DNA from: an uncultured Lachnospiraceae bacterium
Lineage (GTDB): Bacteria > Bacillota > Clostridia > Lachnospirales > Lachnospiraceae
Direction of reading: 5' to 3'
Assembly: GCA_910587935.1 (NCBI GenBank)
Contig: CAJUNP010000016.1
Span: forward strand, 1 to 63,303
DNA: 63,303 bases
Shown: positions 52,199-60,899 of the stretch, piece by piece
Numbering within the stretch: position 1 is the stretch's first letter
How the letters are laid out: each line of letters starts with the position of its first letter
Position numbers and translations under genes: made by a program
Notes under the pieces: generated by a model
Database searches by the model: none
The model's input: only the letters and a program-made list of their open reading frames with translations
What the model was told of the DNA's origin: nothing

Positions 52199-54862
52199 AT
52201 GAGCCAGGAATTAGCCAAAACCTATGACCCTAAGGGCATAGAAGACAAAATTTATGCAAGGTGGATGGAGAAAAAATATTTTCATGCCGAAGTGGACCAC
52301 AGTAAAAAACCCTTTACAATCGTGATCCCCCCGCCCAATATTACGGGACAGCTCCATATGGGACATGCGCTGGATAATACCATGCAGGATATTCTGATCC
52401 GGTTTAAAAGAATGCAGGGATATAACGCGCTCTGGCAGCCGGGAACGGATCATGCCAGCATTGCCACGGAAGTAAAAATAATCGAGAGTTTAAAAGAGCA
52501 GGGAATTGACAAGCAGGATCTGGGACGCGAAGGGTTTCTGGAAAAAGCGTGGGACTGGAAAGAGCAGTACGGCGGACGGATTATCAAACAGTTAAAAAAG
52601 CTTGGTTCCTCCTGCGACTGGGAGAGAGAACGCTTTACCATGGATGAAGGATGCAATAAGGCCGTTACCGAAGTGTTCTGCAAAATGCATGAGAAAGGCT
52701 GGATCTATAAAGGCGCCCGTATTATCAACTGGTGTCCCGTATGTAACACCTCCATTTCCGATGCGGAGGTTGAATACGAGGAACAGGCCGGACATTTCTG
52801 GCATATCAAATATCCGGTCATCGAAGAAAACGGAGAAATCAGCAAGACAGAATTTCTGGAGTTTGCAACCACCCGGCCGGAGACGATGCTGGGCGATACG
52901 GCGGTAGCCGTACATCCCGATGACGAGCGGTATAAGCACCTGATCGGCCGCCAGGTTTGGCTGCCCTTTGTAGACCGCAGGATTCCCATTGTGGCAGACG
53001 GCTATGTAGACCGTGAGTTCGGTACGGGCGTAGTTAAAATTACGCCGGCTCACGACCCGAACGACTTTGAAGTAGGCAAGCGCCATGATCTTCCGGTGAT
53101 CAATATTATGAACGACGATGCTGCCATTAATAAAAATGGCGGCAAGTTCCAGGGCATGGACCGCTACGCAGCCAGAAAACAGATTGTGACCGAACTGAAA
53201 GAAATGGGCCTTCTGGTTCGGATTGAGGACTATTCCCATAATGTAGGAACCCATGACCGCTGCAAAACCACGATTGAGCCGCTCGTAAAAGAGCAGTGGT
53301 TTGTAAAGATGGAAGAACTGATTAAGCCTGCCGTGAAAGCCGTAAAGGATGGTGAGATCAGACTGATTCCCGAGCGCATGGAAAAGACGTATTTTAACTG
53401 GACGGACAATATCCGTGACTGGTGTATTTCCAGACAATTATGGTGGGGGCACAGAATACCGGCTTATTACTGCGATGAATGCGGAGAAATTGTGGTTGCA
53501 AAGGAAGCGCCGGAAAGCTGTCCTAAGTGCGGCGGCGGGAAGCTGACGCAGGACCCGGATACGCTGGATACATGGTTTTCTTCCGCCCTCTGGCCCTTCT
53601 CAACCCTGGGATGGCCGGAAATGACGGAAGACCTGAAGTATTTTTATCCTACGGACGTATTGGTAACCGGTTATGATATTATTTTCTTCTGGGTTATCCG
53701 CATGATTTTTTCCGGATATGAACAGATGGGAGAGCGTCCTTTCAAAACCGTTTTATTTCACGGTCTTGTAAGAGATTCCCTGGGACGGAAAATGTCCAAG
53801 TCCCTGGGGAACGGAATCGATCCTTTGGAGATTATCGAACAGTACGGCGCGGACGCATTGAGGCTGACTTTAATTACCGGCAACGCTCCCGGCAACGATA
53901 TGCGTTTTTACATGGAAAGAGTGGAATCGAGCCGTAATTTTGCCAATAAAGTATGGAACGCTTCCCGTTTCATACTGATGAATATGGAAGGGAAAACCGT
54001 AACCGTTCCGGCGGCGGAAGCTCTGGAACCGGTAGACCGCTGGATATTGTCAAAACTGAATACTTTGGTAAAAGAAGCTACGGACAATATGGAAAACTTC
54101 GAGCTTGGTATTGCCGTTCAGAAGGTTTACGATTTTATCTGGGACGAGTTGTGCGACTGGTACATCGAGATGGTAAAGCCAAGACTTTACAATACCGACG
54201 ATATTTGCAGCCAGAATGCGGCTCTTTGGACGTTAAAGGAGACCATGACTGCCGCTCTGAAGCTTTTGCATCCGTATATGCCTTTTGTAACCGAGGAAAT
54301 ATTCTTAAGCCTGCAGAGCGAAGAAGAGTCCATTATGATTTCGCACTGGCCGGAATATAAAGAGGCATGGAATTTTGCCAAAGAAGAAAAAGCTATCGAA
54401 ACTATAAAAGAAGCCGTTCGAGGAATTCGGAATGTGCGTACGGAAATGAACGTTTCTCCGGGTAAAAAGGCATCCGTATTCGTAGTCAGCGAGAAAGAAG
54501 AGATTCTGAATACTTTTACGGAAGGAAAGCTTTTCTTCGCGTCGCTGGCGTTTGCTTCGGATGTAACCATGCAAAAGGATAAATCCGGGATTGCGCAGGA
54601 CGCCGTGTCCGTTGTGATTCCCGGCGCTACGCTCTACATTCCTTTTGCCCAGCTGGTGGATATCGCCCAGGAAACGGAACGTCTCAGAAAAGAAGAAGCC
54701 CGTCTTGCCGGAGAATTAAAGAGGGTGAACGGAATGTTAAATAATGAAAAATTTATGGCAAAAGCGCCGGAAGCCAAAATTCAGGAAGAACGGGAAAAAC
54801 TGGAAAAGTATACCCAGATGATGGAACAGGTAAAGAGCCGCCTGCAGCAGCTGGCGCAATAA
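52199..54862 (+). CDS. valS: Valine--tRNA ligase
   Basis: 887 residues, normal size. Class I synthetase with PPNITGQLHMGH (HIGH motif, about 42-53), the editing domain (about 160-380), SRQLWWGHRIPAYYC, KMSKSLGNGIDP (KMSKS), an anticodon-binding domain, and a C-terminal coiled coil (about 815-885). Charges tRNA-Val and proofreads threonine. Controlled by the T-box directly upstream. Confidence 0.98.
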   Translation: MSQELAKTYDPKGIEDKIYARWMEKKYFHAEVDHSKKPFTIVIPPPNITGQLHMGHALDNTMQDILIRFKRMQGYNALWQPGTDHASIATEVKIIESLKEQGIDKQDLGREGFLEKAWDWKEQYGGRIIKQLKKLGSSCDWERERFTMDEGCNKAVTEVFCKMHEKGWIYKGARIINWCPVCNTSISDAEVEYEEQAGHFWHIKYPVIEENGEISKTEFLEFATTRPETMLGDTAVAVHPDDERYKHLIGRQVWLPFVDRRIPIVADGYVDREFGTGVVKITPAHDPNDFEVGKRHDLPVINIMNDDAAINKNGGKFQGMDRYAARKQIVTELKEMGLLVRIEDYSHNVGTHDRCKTTIEPLVKEQWFVKMEELIKPAVKAVKDGEIRLIPERMEKTYFNWTDNIRDWCISRQLWWGHRIPAYYCDECGEIVVAKEAPESCPKCGGGKLTQDPDTLDTWFSSALWPFSTLGWPEMTEDLKYFYPTDVLVTGYDIIFFWVIRMIFSGYEQMGERPFKTVLFHGLVRDSLGRKMSKSLGNGIDPLEIIEQYGADALRLTLITGNAPGNDMRFYMERVESSRNFANKVWNASRFILMNMEGKTVTVPAAEALEPVDRWILSKLNTLVKEATDNMENFELGIAVQKVYDFIWDELCDWYIEMVKPRLYNTDDICSQNAALWTLKETMTAALKLLHPYMPFVTEEIFLSLQSEEESIMISHWPEYKEAWNFAKEEKAIETIKEAVRGIRNVRTEMNVSPGKKASVFVVSEKEEILNTFTEGKLFFASLAFASDVTMQKDKSGIAQDAVSVVIPGATLYIPFAQLVDIAQETERLRKEEARLAGELKRVNGMLNNEKFMAKAPEAKIQEEREKLEKYTQMMEQVKSRLQQLAQ

Positions 54863-54899
54863 AACGGGTATCCGTCATAACGGGAGCGTGAAGATTTTC

Positions 54900-56237
54900 A
54901 TGGAAACAGATATTACGACCTATGAGCAGGCGGTGGAATACATCGAAAATATTCCCCGGTTTACAGGAAAAAATGATGTGCATGACACGAAAGAATTTTT
55001 ACGTTTTCTTTCTCATCCGGAAAGAAAACTGAAGGTCATCCATGTTGCCGGCACAAACGGAAAAGGTTCCGTTTGTGCCTATTTGTGTTCTCTTCTGAAA
55101 GAAGCGGGGTATTCGGTGGGAACCTTTATTTCGCCTCATTTAATAACCATGGCGGAACGTATCCGAATGAATGGAATTCCCGTAAAGAGGGAAGAATTTT
55201 TAAATACATTCACAAAAATTCTGGACGCGGTCGGCAGGAAAAAGCAGTTGGATGAAAGCTGCGGCCGGTCTGCGGATTATCATCCGGCATATTTCGAGAT
55301 GCTTTTTTTTATGGCGCTTATGATTTTTGTCGAAAAGAAACCCGACTTTGTAATTTTGGAAACAGGTCTTGGCGGGAGACTGGATGCGACAAATTGTGTG
55401 GAAAAGCCGTTAGTCAGCGTAATTACCAGAATCGGTATGGATCACATGCAGTACCTGGGGAATACACTGGAAGAAATTGCGGGAGAAAAAGCGGGAATAT
55501 TAAAGCCGGGAGTGCCTGTTGTATACGACGATTCCGTGGAGACTGCCTCACGGATTATCCATGCCGCCGCAAAACCAGTCGGCGCCGCATGTTATCCGGT
55601 GTCGAAAAAAGACTATACATTATTAAATTTTAATAATAAAACCATTGATTTTTCTTGCTTTTCTCGCTATTATGGTTATGTTAGGCTTTGTTTGGATACA
55701 ACTGCTTTTTATCAATTGGGCAATGCGGCGCTGGCGCTTCGGACAGCCGAGCTTTTACTGGATAAAGACATTTTGACCAGGGAAGTCATTCGGTGCGGGA
55801 TTCATAAGACCCGTTGGGAAGGCCGTATGGAGCAGGTAGCGGACGGCGTCTGGGTGGACGGCGCTCACAACGAAGACGGCGTGGAAGCGTTTCTTTACAG
55901 TGTGGCAAGGGACGGCTGCACGGGAGAACGTTATTTGATTTTTGGAGCCGTTCAGGATAAAGCCTATGAAGCTATGGTTCGGCGGATTACGGACAGCCGT
56001 CTGTTTTGCCGGATTGGGGCAGTCGGTATGAAGAATGATAGAGCATTATCCCAGGATGCGTTAAGAGATACTTTTGCCGGGAGCACACAGGAGGTTTCTG
56101 CGTTTCCCGATGTGAGCCGGGCATACGAGGCATTTAGGAAAAAGAGGAAAGCGGCGGACCGGATTTATGCCGCAGGTTCCCTTTATCTGGTTGGAGAACT
56201 GAAGGGTTACTTAAGAATGAGAGGTAGTCATGATTAA
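54900..56237 (+). CDS. folC: Folylpolyglutamate/dihydrofolate synthase
   Basis: 445 residues from ATG 54900; GTG 54888 is only one base from its GGGAG site. Mur-ligase fold with HVAGTNGKGSVCAYL (ATP loop, about 45-59), FISPHLITMAERI and ETGLGGRLDATN; the C-terminal domain has VWVDGAHNEDGVEAF. Adds glutamates to folates. Overlaps the next small gene by 8 bases. Confidence 0.93.
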   Translation: METDITTYEQAVEYIENIPRFTGKNDVHDTKEFLRFLSHPERKLKVIHVAGTNGKGSVCAYLCSLLKEAGYSVGTFISPHLITMAERIRMNGIPVKREEFLNTFTKILDAVGRKKQLDESCGRSADYHPAYFEMLFFMALMIFVEKKPDFVILETGLGGRLDATNCVEKPLVSVITRIGMDHMQYLGNTLEEIAGEKAGILKPGVPVVYDDSVETASRIIHAAAKPVGAACYPVSKKDYTLLNFNNKTIDFSCFSRYYGYVRLCLDTTAFYQLGNAALALRTAELLLDKDILTREVIRCGIHKTRWEGRMEQVADGVWVDGAHNEDGVEAFLYSVARDGCTGERYLIFGAVQDKAYEAMVRRITDSRLFCRIGAVGMKNDRALSQDALRDTFAGSTQEVSAFPDVSRAYEAFRKKRKAADRIYAAGSLYLVGELKGYLRMRGSHD

Positions 56238-56382
56238 TTTTGAAGAGGAATTGACAAAATTTCATCCCAGTCTTGAAGTGGAAGAAGTGGAAGATGCAAT
56301 TTATAATCAGGATCTGACGGACATGGCAGACCTGTTCGTGAAGATGGTAAAGGAAGCAACCGAGGAATCGGAAGAAGAATAG
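56230..56382 (+). CDS. Small acidic protein of 50 residues
   Basis: ATG 56230 overlaps the folC end by 8 bases (ATGATTAA). The reading frame gives MINFEEELTKFHPSLEVEE and continues to TEESEEE, with about 17 acidic residues of 50. It is in a tight array between folC and the TPR gene, so real coding is likely, but function is unknown. A GAGG-type site lies before it. Confidence 0.65.
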   Translation: MINFEEELTKFHPSLEVEEVEDAIYNQDLTDMADLFVKMVKEATEESEEE

Positions 56383-56394
56383 AGGAACGCATGC

Positions 56395-57807
56395 ATGAGA
56401 TGTTATAATTGTGGCGGACGTTTGTCGGAGCACGATTTTTGTACGGGCTGTGGCGTGGATGTAGCCTTATATAAGAGGATTCTGATGACTTCCAATCGTT
56501 TTTATAACGACGGTCTTGCGAAAGCGAATGTCAGAGATTTGTCAGGGGCAATCGGAAGCCTGCGCCAAAGTTTGAAATTTAATAAAAATAATATAGACGC
56601 AAGGAATTTGTTAGGATTAATTTATTTTGAGACCGGCGAGGTCGTAGCGGCATTAAGCGAGTGGGTTATCAGTAAAAACTTAAGGCCGGGTAAAAATATT
56701 GCCGATACGTATATTGAGATGGTGCAAAGTAATGCGGTGCGGCTTGACTCCATCAATCAGACTATTAAGAAGTATAACCAGGCATTGGCTTACTGCCAGC
56801 AGGACAGTATGGATCTGGCTGTAATTCAGCTTAAAAAAGTTCTTTCTTTGAATCCGCGGTTTGTACGCGCTCATCAGCTCCTGGCCCTTCTTTATATAAA
56901 TATGGAAGAGTGGGAAAAGGCAAAACGGGAGCTGGACAAGTGTCTTGTTATTGACCGTGGCAATACCATGACGCTTCGTTATAAAAAGGAAGTAGACAGG
57001 ATGCTGGCGTCGGATGAGAATGTCAAAAATCCGGGGAAAAAGAAAAGTGAAGAAGCGATACGCTATCAGAGCGACAACGAAATTATTATTCAGCCTGTTA
57101 ATGTGAAAGAACCAAAGACCACCATGGGAACCTCTACGGTGATTAATATTCTAATCGGTATTGTTCTTGGTGTGCTGGCAACCTATTTTTTGATACGGCC
57201 GGGAATTTTGCAGTCGGCACAGTCAAGAGCGCAGGAAGAAAGCCGGACTTTTGGAGAACAACTGGATGCCAAGACCGCGCAGATTGTGGATTTGGAACAG
57301 CAGATTGCAAATTTGACCGAGGAGAATAATGCCCTGCACGGGCAGCTTGACAGTTATGTAGGCACTGACGGAACTCTTCAAACTTTTGACAGCCTGTTAG
57401 ATGCGGCAAGAGGATACATTGAAAATCCTTCGGAACTGGAGCAGGCGGCGCAGGCTTTGGAATCGATAAAGGAAAATACGGAGTTGACAGAGACTTCAGA
57501 AGCTTTTCAGAATCTTTATCAGGCGCTGCTTACCGCAATCGGGCCGGGTATTTCCTCAGATTATTACACTACTGGGTATCAATATTATAGTAACGGAGAT
57601 TATGCTGCGGCAATCAAGGATCTGGAAAAGGCAGTTTTTTATAATTCCGAAAACGGCGACGCGTTGTTTGCCCTTGGCAATTCTTACCGAAAAAACGGCG
57701 ATGAAGACAAGGCAAAGGAAATTTATAATAAGGTTATTGAACTGTTGCCGGGAAGCGAGCGAGCGCGACGTTCACAGGCTTATCTGGATGAAATGGACGC
57801 CCAATAA
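56395..57807 (+). CDS. TPR protein with N-terminal zinc ribbon and membrane anchor
   Basis: 470 residues. Zinc ribbon at the start (CYNCGG and CTGCG, two CxxC pairs), cytoplasmic TPR repeats (about 30-200), a membrane span (about 244-266, INILIGIVLGVLATYFLI), a coiled coil (about 280-320), and outer TPRs (about 400-470). A scaffold role at the membrane is likely. Its terminator is directly upstream of spoIIAA. Its place between folC and the spoIIA operon is common in this group, in my recollection. Confidence 0.85.
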   Translation: MRCYNCGGRLSEHDFCTGCGVDVALYKRILMTSNRFYNDGLAKANVRDLSGAIGSLRQSLKFNKNNIDARNLLGLIYFETGEVVAALSEWVISKNLRPGKNIADTYIEMVQSNAVRLDSINQTIKKYNQALAYCQQDSMDLAVIQLKKVLSLNPRFVRAHQLLALLYINMEEWEKAKRELDKCLVIDRGNTMTLRYKKEVDRMLASDENVKNPGKKKSEEAIRYQSDNEIIIQPVNVKEPKTTMGTSTVINILIGIVLGVLATYFLIRPGILQSAQSRAQEESRTFGEQLDAKTAQIVDLEQQIANLTEENNALHGQLDSYVGTDGTLQTFDSLLDAARGYIENPSELEQAAQALESIKENTELTETSEAFQNLYQALLTAIGPGISSDYYTTGYQYYSNGDYAAAIKDLEKAVFYNSENGDALFALGNSYRKNGDEDKAKEIYNKVIELLPGSERARRSQAYLDEMDAQ

Positions 57808-57840
57808 GAGTTAATTTATAAAAATCACAGAGAATACAAA

Positions 57841-57873
57841 AGAGAACATAAGCAATTTATGTTCTCTTTTTTT
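57841..57873 (+). terminator. Terminator just upstream of spoIIAA
   Basis: AGAGAACATAA (57841-57851) pairs with TTATGTTCTCT (57857-57867), followed by T-run to 57873, only 20 bases before the spoIIAA start. A GAAT-type sigma-H-like -10 (AGAGAATAC) lies before it at about 57829, so a transcript from there would have to pass the hairpin. Confidence 0.85.
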
Positions 57874-57893
57874 GCAGGAAGGAGCAAAACAGT

Positions 57894-58199
57894 ATGGAAG
57901 ATTTTAAAGTAATTGACAATTGCCTGATGATTCGTTTGCCGGAGGAGATTGACCATCACAAATCGGCGTATATCAGCGCTAATGCAGACCGGTATATTTT
58001 GAAAGAAGAGGTCAATCATGTGGTGTTTGACTTTGAAGACACAAAATTTATGGACAGTTCCGGAATCGGAATAATTCTGGGCCGGTATAAAAAAATTTCC
58101 TGTTTCGGAGGAAAGGTTTTTGCAATTCACGCAGATCGGCAGATCAGGCGTATCCTGTACATTTCGGGACTCAGTAAAATCGTGGAAATTATGGAATAA
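57894..58199 (+). CDS. spoIIAA: Anti-sigma F factor antagonist
   Basis: 101 residues. STAS domain; the phosphorylated serine is in KFMDSSGIGIILGRYK. Dephosphorylated SpoIIAA binds SpoIIAB and frees sigma F in the forespore. AAGGAGC site. First gene of the spoIIA operon. Confidence 0.97.
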   Translation: MEDFKVIDNCLMIRLPEEIDHHKSAYISANADRYILKEEVNHVVFDFEDTKFMDSSGIGIILGRYKKISCFGGKVFAIHADRQIRRILYISGLSKIVEIME

Positions 58200-58231
58200 A
58201 CGATAAGAAGAGAAAGGCATGGGTATAAAAA

Positions 58232-58741
58232 ATGAACAATGAAATGTTTCTTGAATTTGATGCGGTATCCAGTAACGAAAGCTTTGCGAGAGTAGCGGTG
58301 GCGGCATTTATTTCTCCGCTGAATCCCACGTTAGAAGAAGTGTCGGATGTAAAAACGGCCGTTTCGGAAGCGGTGACCAACGCGATTATCCACGGATATG
58401 AAAACCTTGAAGGATACGAAAAGAAAAAAGGGGTACAGATGGCTGAGCATACCGGAAAAGGTGACAAAACCCATAAAGACAAGGTGACGGTTTACTGTGA
58501 GATAACAGGGGATGTGTTACATATAGAAGTCAGAGATAAAGGAAAGGGCATTGAGGACATTAACAAGGCGATGGAGGCGCTTTATACAACAAAGCCGGAG
58601 TTGGAGCGTTCCGGAATGGGCTTTGCTTTTATGGAAGCTTTTATGGATGATCTTGAAGTGGAATCGCAGCCGGGAGCCGGAACAAAGGTCAGTATGAAAA
58701 AGAAAATAGGCTCCGCTCCGTGGATTGCAGACGAGGACTAA
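58232..58741 (+). CDS. spoIIAB: Anti-sigma F factor/serine kinase with an insertion
   Basis: 169 residues, against about 146 in Bacillus subtilis. GHKL kinase with VSEAVTNAIIHGYE (N box), VRDKGKGIEDI (G1) and TTKPELERSGMGFAFMEAFMDD (ATP lid and G2). After HGYENLEG there is an insertion of about 20 mostly charged residues (about 59-80, EKKKGVQMAEHTGKGDKTHK) absent from the Bacillus protein. Binds sigma F and phosphorylates SpoIIAA. Confidence 0.96.
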   Translation: MNNEMFLEFDAVSSNESFARVAVAAFISPLNPTLEEVSDVKTAVSEAVTNAIIHGYENLEGYEKKKGVQMAEHTGKGDKTHKDKVTVYCEITGDVLHIEVRDKGKGIEDINKAMEALYTTKPELERSGMGFAFMEAFMDDLEVESQPGAGTKVSMKKKIGSAPWIADED

Positions 58742-58743
58742 AA

Positions 58744-59568
58744 GTGAAAGTTCCTTTATGCGGGGGTATGTCTATGGAAGAAACAACAGTGCTGATCGAA
58801 AAAGCGCAGGCAGGGGATAAAAAGGCAAGAGAAGTACTGATAGAGAGCAACCTGGGACTGGTGCATCATATCGTAAAGCGTTTTTTGGGAAGAGGCTATG
58901 ATGCGGAAGATTTGTTTCAAATTGGAAGTATAGGTTTGATTAAAGCGATAGATAAATTTAATTTGGATTTTGACGTGCGTTTTTCCACCTATGCCGTTCC
59001 TATGATAACCGGAGAAATCAAGCGGTTTTTAAGGGATGACGGTATGGTAAAAGTTTCCAGGACGCTGAAAGAAAACGGTTGGAAAATCAGACAGGCGTCC
59101 GCACAATTGGCGCATACATTGGGAAGAGAACCGACTCTGGCAGAAATTGAAAAAGAAACGGGAATAGCAATGGAAGATATTGTTATGGCAATGGAGGCTA
59201 ATGTTGAGGTAGAATCGATTTATAAGTCGGTTTACCAGTCGGACGGAAGCGAAATTTATCTGCTGGATCAGGTTGCCGGTATGAGCGGGGGAGGAATCGG
59301 CAGGATGGGAACGGCAGGACTGGATAACAGCGGAGGCCATAACTATGCGGGGGCCTGTGAAGATTATGAAAAGGAAAAGGTTCTCAATCATATGCTTTTA
59401 ACGCAGGTTATGGACAGTCTGGAGGAAAATGAGAGGGAACTGATATACCTGCGCTATTTTCAGGAACAGACGCAGACAGAAGTGGCAAAACGCATGGGAG
59501 TCAGTCAGGTACAGGTAAGCCGTATGGAAAAGAAAATATTGATCCGGTTAAGAAAAACATTTGCATGA
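58744..59568 (+). CDS. sigF: Sporulation sigma factor F with an expanded linker
   Basis: 274 residues from GTG 58744, 6 bases after GAGGA; ATG 58774 is an alternative. Regions 2 (DLFQIGSIGLIKAIDKF, RFSTYAVPMI), 3 and 4 (QTQTEVAKRMGVSQVQVSR) are normal. Between regions 3 and 4 a glycine-rich stretch (about 180-207; GMSGGGIGRMG then SGGHNYAGAC) makes the linker about 28 residues longer than in Bacillus. Directs early forespore transcription. Confidence 0.96.
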   Translation: MKVPLCGGMSMEETTVLIEKAQAGDKKAREVLIESNLGLVHHIVKRFLGRGYDAEDLFQIGSIGLIKAIDKFNLDFDVRFSTYAVPMITGEIKRFLRDDGMVKVSRTLKENGWKIRQASAQLAHTLGREPTLAEIEKETGIAMEDIVMAMEANVEVESIYKSVYQSDGSEIYLLDQVAGMSGGGIGRMGTAGLDNSGGHNYAGACEDYEKEKVLNHMLLTQVMDSLEENERELIYLRYFQEQTQTEVAKRMGVSQVQVSRMEKKILIRLRKTFA

Positions 59569-59590
59569 AAATTTGTCAGGGGACCGGATG

Positions 59591-59630
59591 TTTACGGATG
59601 CGCTTAAATTTTTCTTAAAATTTTTACGGA
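59591..59630 (+). promoter_or_regulatory. Phased repeat element upstream of the GH25 gene
   Basis: CTTAAA at 59603 and 59614 (11 bp apart) lie between TTTACGGA copies at 59591 and 59623. The 15-base stretch 59603-59617 is the exact reverse complement of 50140-50154 (TAAGAAAAATTTAAG) in the five-site array. A TATACT -10-like sequence follows at about 59657. Confidence 0.55.
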
Positions 59631-59700
59631 AGGGTTTCGTGATATTACAGAATGAGTTATACTGATTCTGAAATCTTGCGAAGGATAAGGGTGACGATTC

Positions 59701-60780
59701 ATGAAAAAAACAAAGGAAAAAAAATACGGTAGATTACATCATATATCTGTGGTACTGGGTGCGCTGGTAGTTTTATCCGGGGCTTTTGCTCTTGTCCTGG
59801 TGATCTGGAGCTGGCACAAAAACCAGTCTCAGACAATACAGGCGCTCAGTCAGACAATCGAGACCATGTATTCGGAGGAAGACATGCAGACGATGCTGGC
59901 CGGAGCCGTGGAGGAGGCAAGGCTGGAGACGGAAGCGCTTACAAAAGAGGCGCTTTTATCCGACATTAAAGAACAGCTTGCATCCGGTAAAAGCACCGTC
60001 AGCGTTTTAAGACCGCTGTATCCGAATGAGCTGGTTGTGGTGAGTAACAGTAAATATCATTTTGTTCCGATCCGGGATGACCTGGCAAAGCATACGCTGA
60101 CGGAAGAAAATCTTGTGTTATCGGAAGACAATGAATTAACTTATATGGAAGCGGACGCCGTTGTTTCTCAAAAAGGGATCGACGTGTCAAAATATCAGGA
60201 CACCATCGACTGGCAGAAGGTAAAGGCAGACGGCGTGGATTATGCGTTTATACGCGTTGGTTTAAGAGGATATAAAACCGGCGAAATTGTACTGGACGAT
60301 AAGTTTGAAGACAATATACAGGGAGCGTATCGTGCCGGCGTAAAGGTAGGCGTATATTTCTTTTCCCAGGCCATAACGACGGAGGAAGCCGTGGAAGAAG
60401 CGGAGTTTGTTCTGGAACAGATAGAGCCTTATGCCGGCGTAGTGGAATATCCCATTGTTTTTGACGTTGAGAAAGTAGCGGCCGAAAACGGCAGAATGAA
60501 CCTCCTTACCAAAGAAGAAAGAACGCAGGTGACTCAGGCGTTTTGCGAGAGAATTGCGGAGGCGGGTTATACGCCCATGATTTACGGCAATCTGGAAATG
60601 TTCGGCGTTTTGATTGATCTGGAGCCTCTGGAAAAATATGAGAAATGGTATGCGAATTACAGTCCTTCTTTGTATTACCCGTATGATTTTAAGATATGGC
60701 AGTATACTTCGGAGGGAAGTGTTGACGGGATTAAGGGCGATGTGGATATGAATATCAGTTTTAAGACATGGGGGAATTAA
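59701..60780 (+). CDS. Membrane-anchored GH25 lysozyme
   Basis: 359 residues. One N-terminal membrane segment (about 16-37), a helical linker, then GH25 (about 158-355): KGIDVSKYQDTIDWQKVK (catalytic Asp start), VEYPIVFDVEKV (Asp/Glu pair), and a terminal WQYTSEGSVDGIKGDVDMN. Cuts the MurNAc-GlcNAc beta-1,4 bond outside the membrane. Downstream of sigF, but it has its own upstream region with phased repeats. Confidence 0.93.
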   Translation: MKKTKEKKYGRLHHISVVLGALVVLSGAFALVLVIWSWHKNQSQTIQALSQTIETMYSEEDMQTMLAGAVEEARLETEALTKEALLSDIKEQLASGKSTVSVLRPLYPNELVVVSNSKYHFVPIRDDLAKHTLTEENLVLSEDNELTYMEADAVVSQKGIDVSKYQDTIDWQKVKADGVDYAFIRVGLRGYKTGEIVLDDKFEDNIQGAYRAGVKVGVYFFSQAITTEEAVEEAEFVLEQIEPYAGVVEYPIVFDVEKVAAENGRMNLLTKEERTQVTQAFCERIAEAGYTPMIYGNLEMFGVLIDLEPLEKYEKWYANYSPSLYYPYDFKIWQYTSEGSVDGIKGDVDMNISFKTWGN

Positions 60781-60796
60781 TTCGTAATTTGTGTTG

Positions 60797-60834
60797 TTAA
60801 TATTTAATGTTAAGAAAGCCTTAAGAAATTTTAA
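60797..60834 (+). promoter_or_regulatory. Phased TTAA repeats upstream of the amidase gene
   Basis: TTAA cores start at 60797, 60810, 60821 and 60831 (spacings 13, 11, 10), including two copies of TTAAGAAA 11 bp apart. This resembles the arrays at 50.1 and 59.6 kb, though it is less exact. A TACAAT -10-like sequence lies at 60846-60851. Confidence 0.45.
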
Positions 60835-60899
60835 ATAAAAAATGATACAATTTTCTGCTAAAATTTCCATAGTTTAAGGAAATGGAAGTGGAGTTACAA

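Noticed and set aside
52592..53437. 281-codon open frame opposite valS
   Set aside because: It lies wholly antisense to the certain valS gene, has no ribosome site or recognisable domain, and long antisense frames are common opposite such genes.
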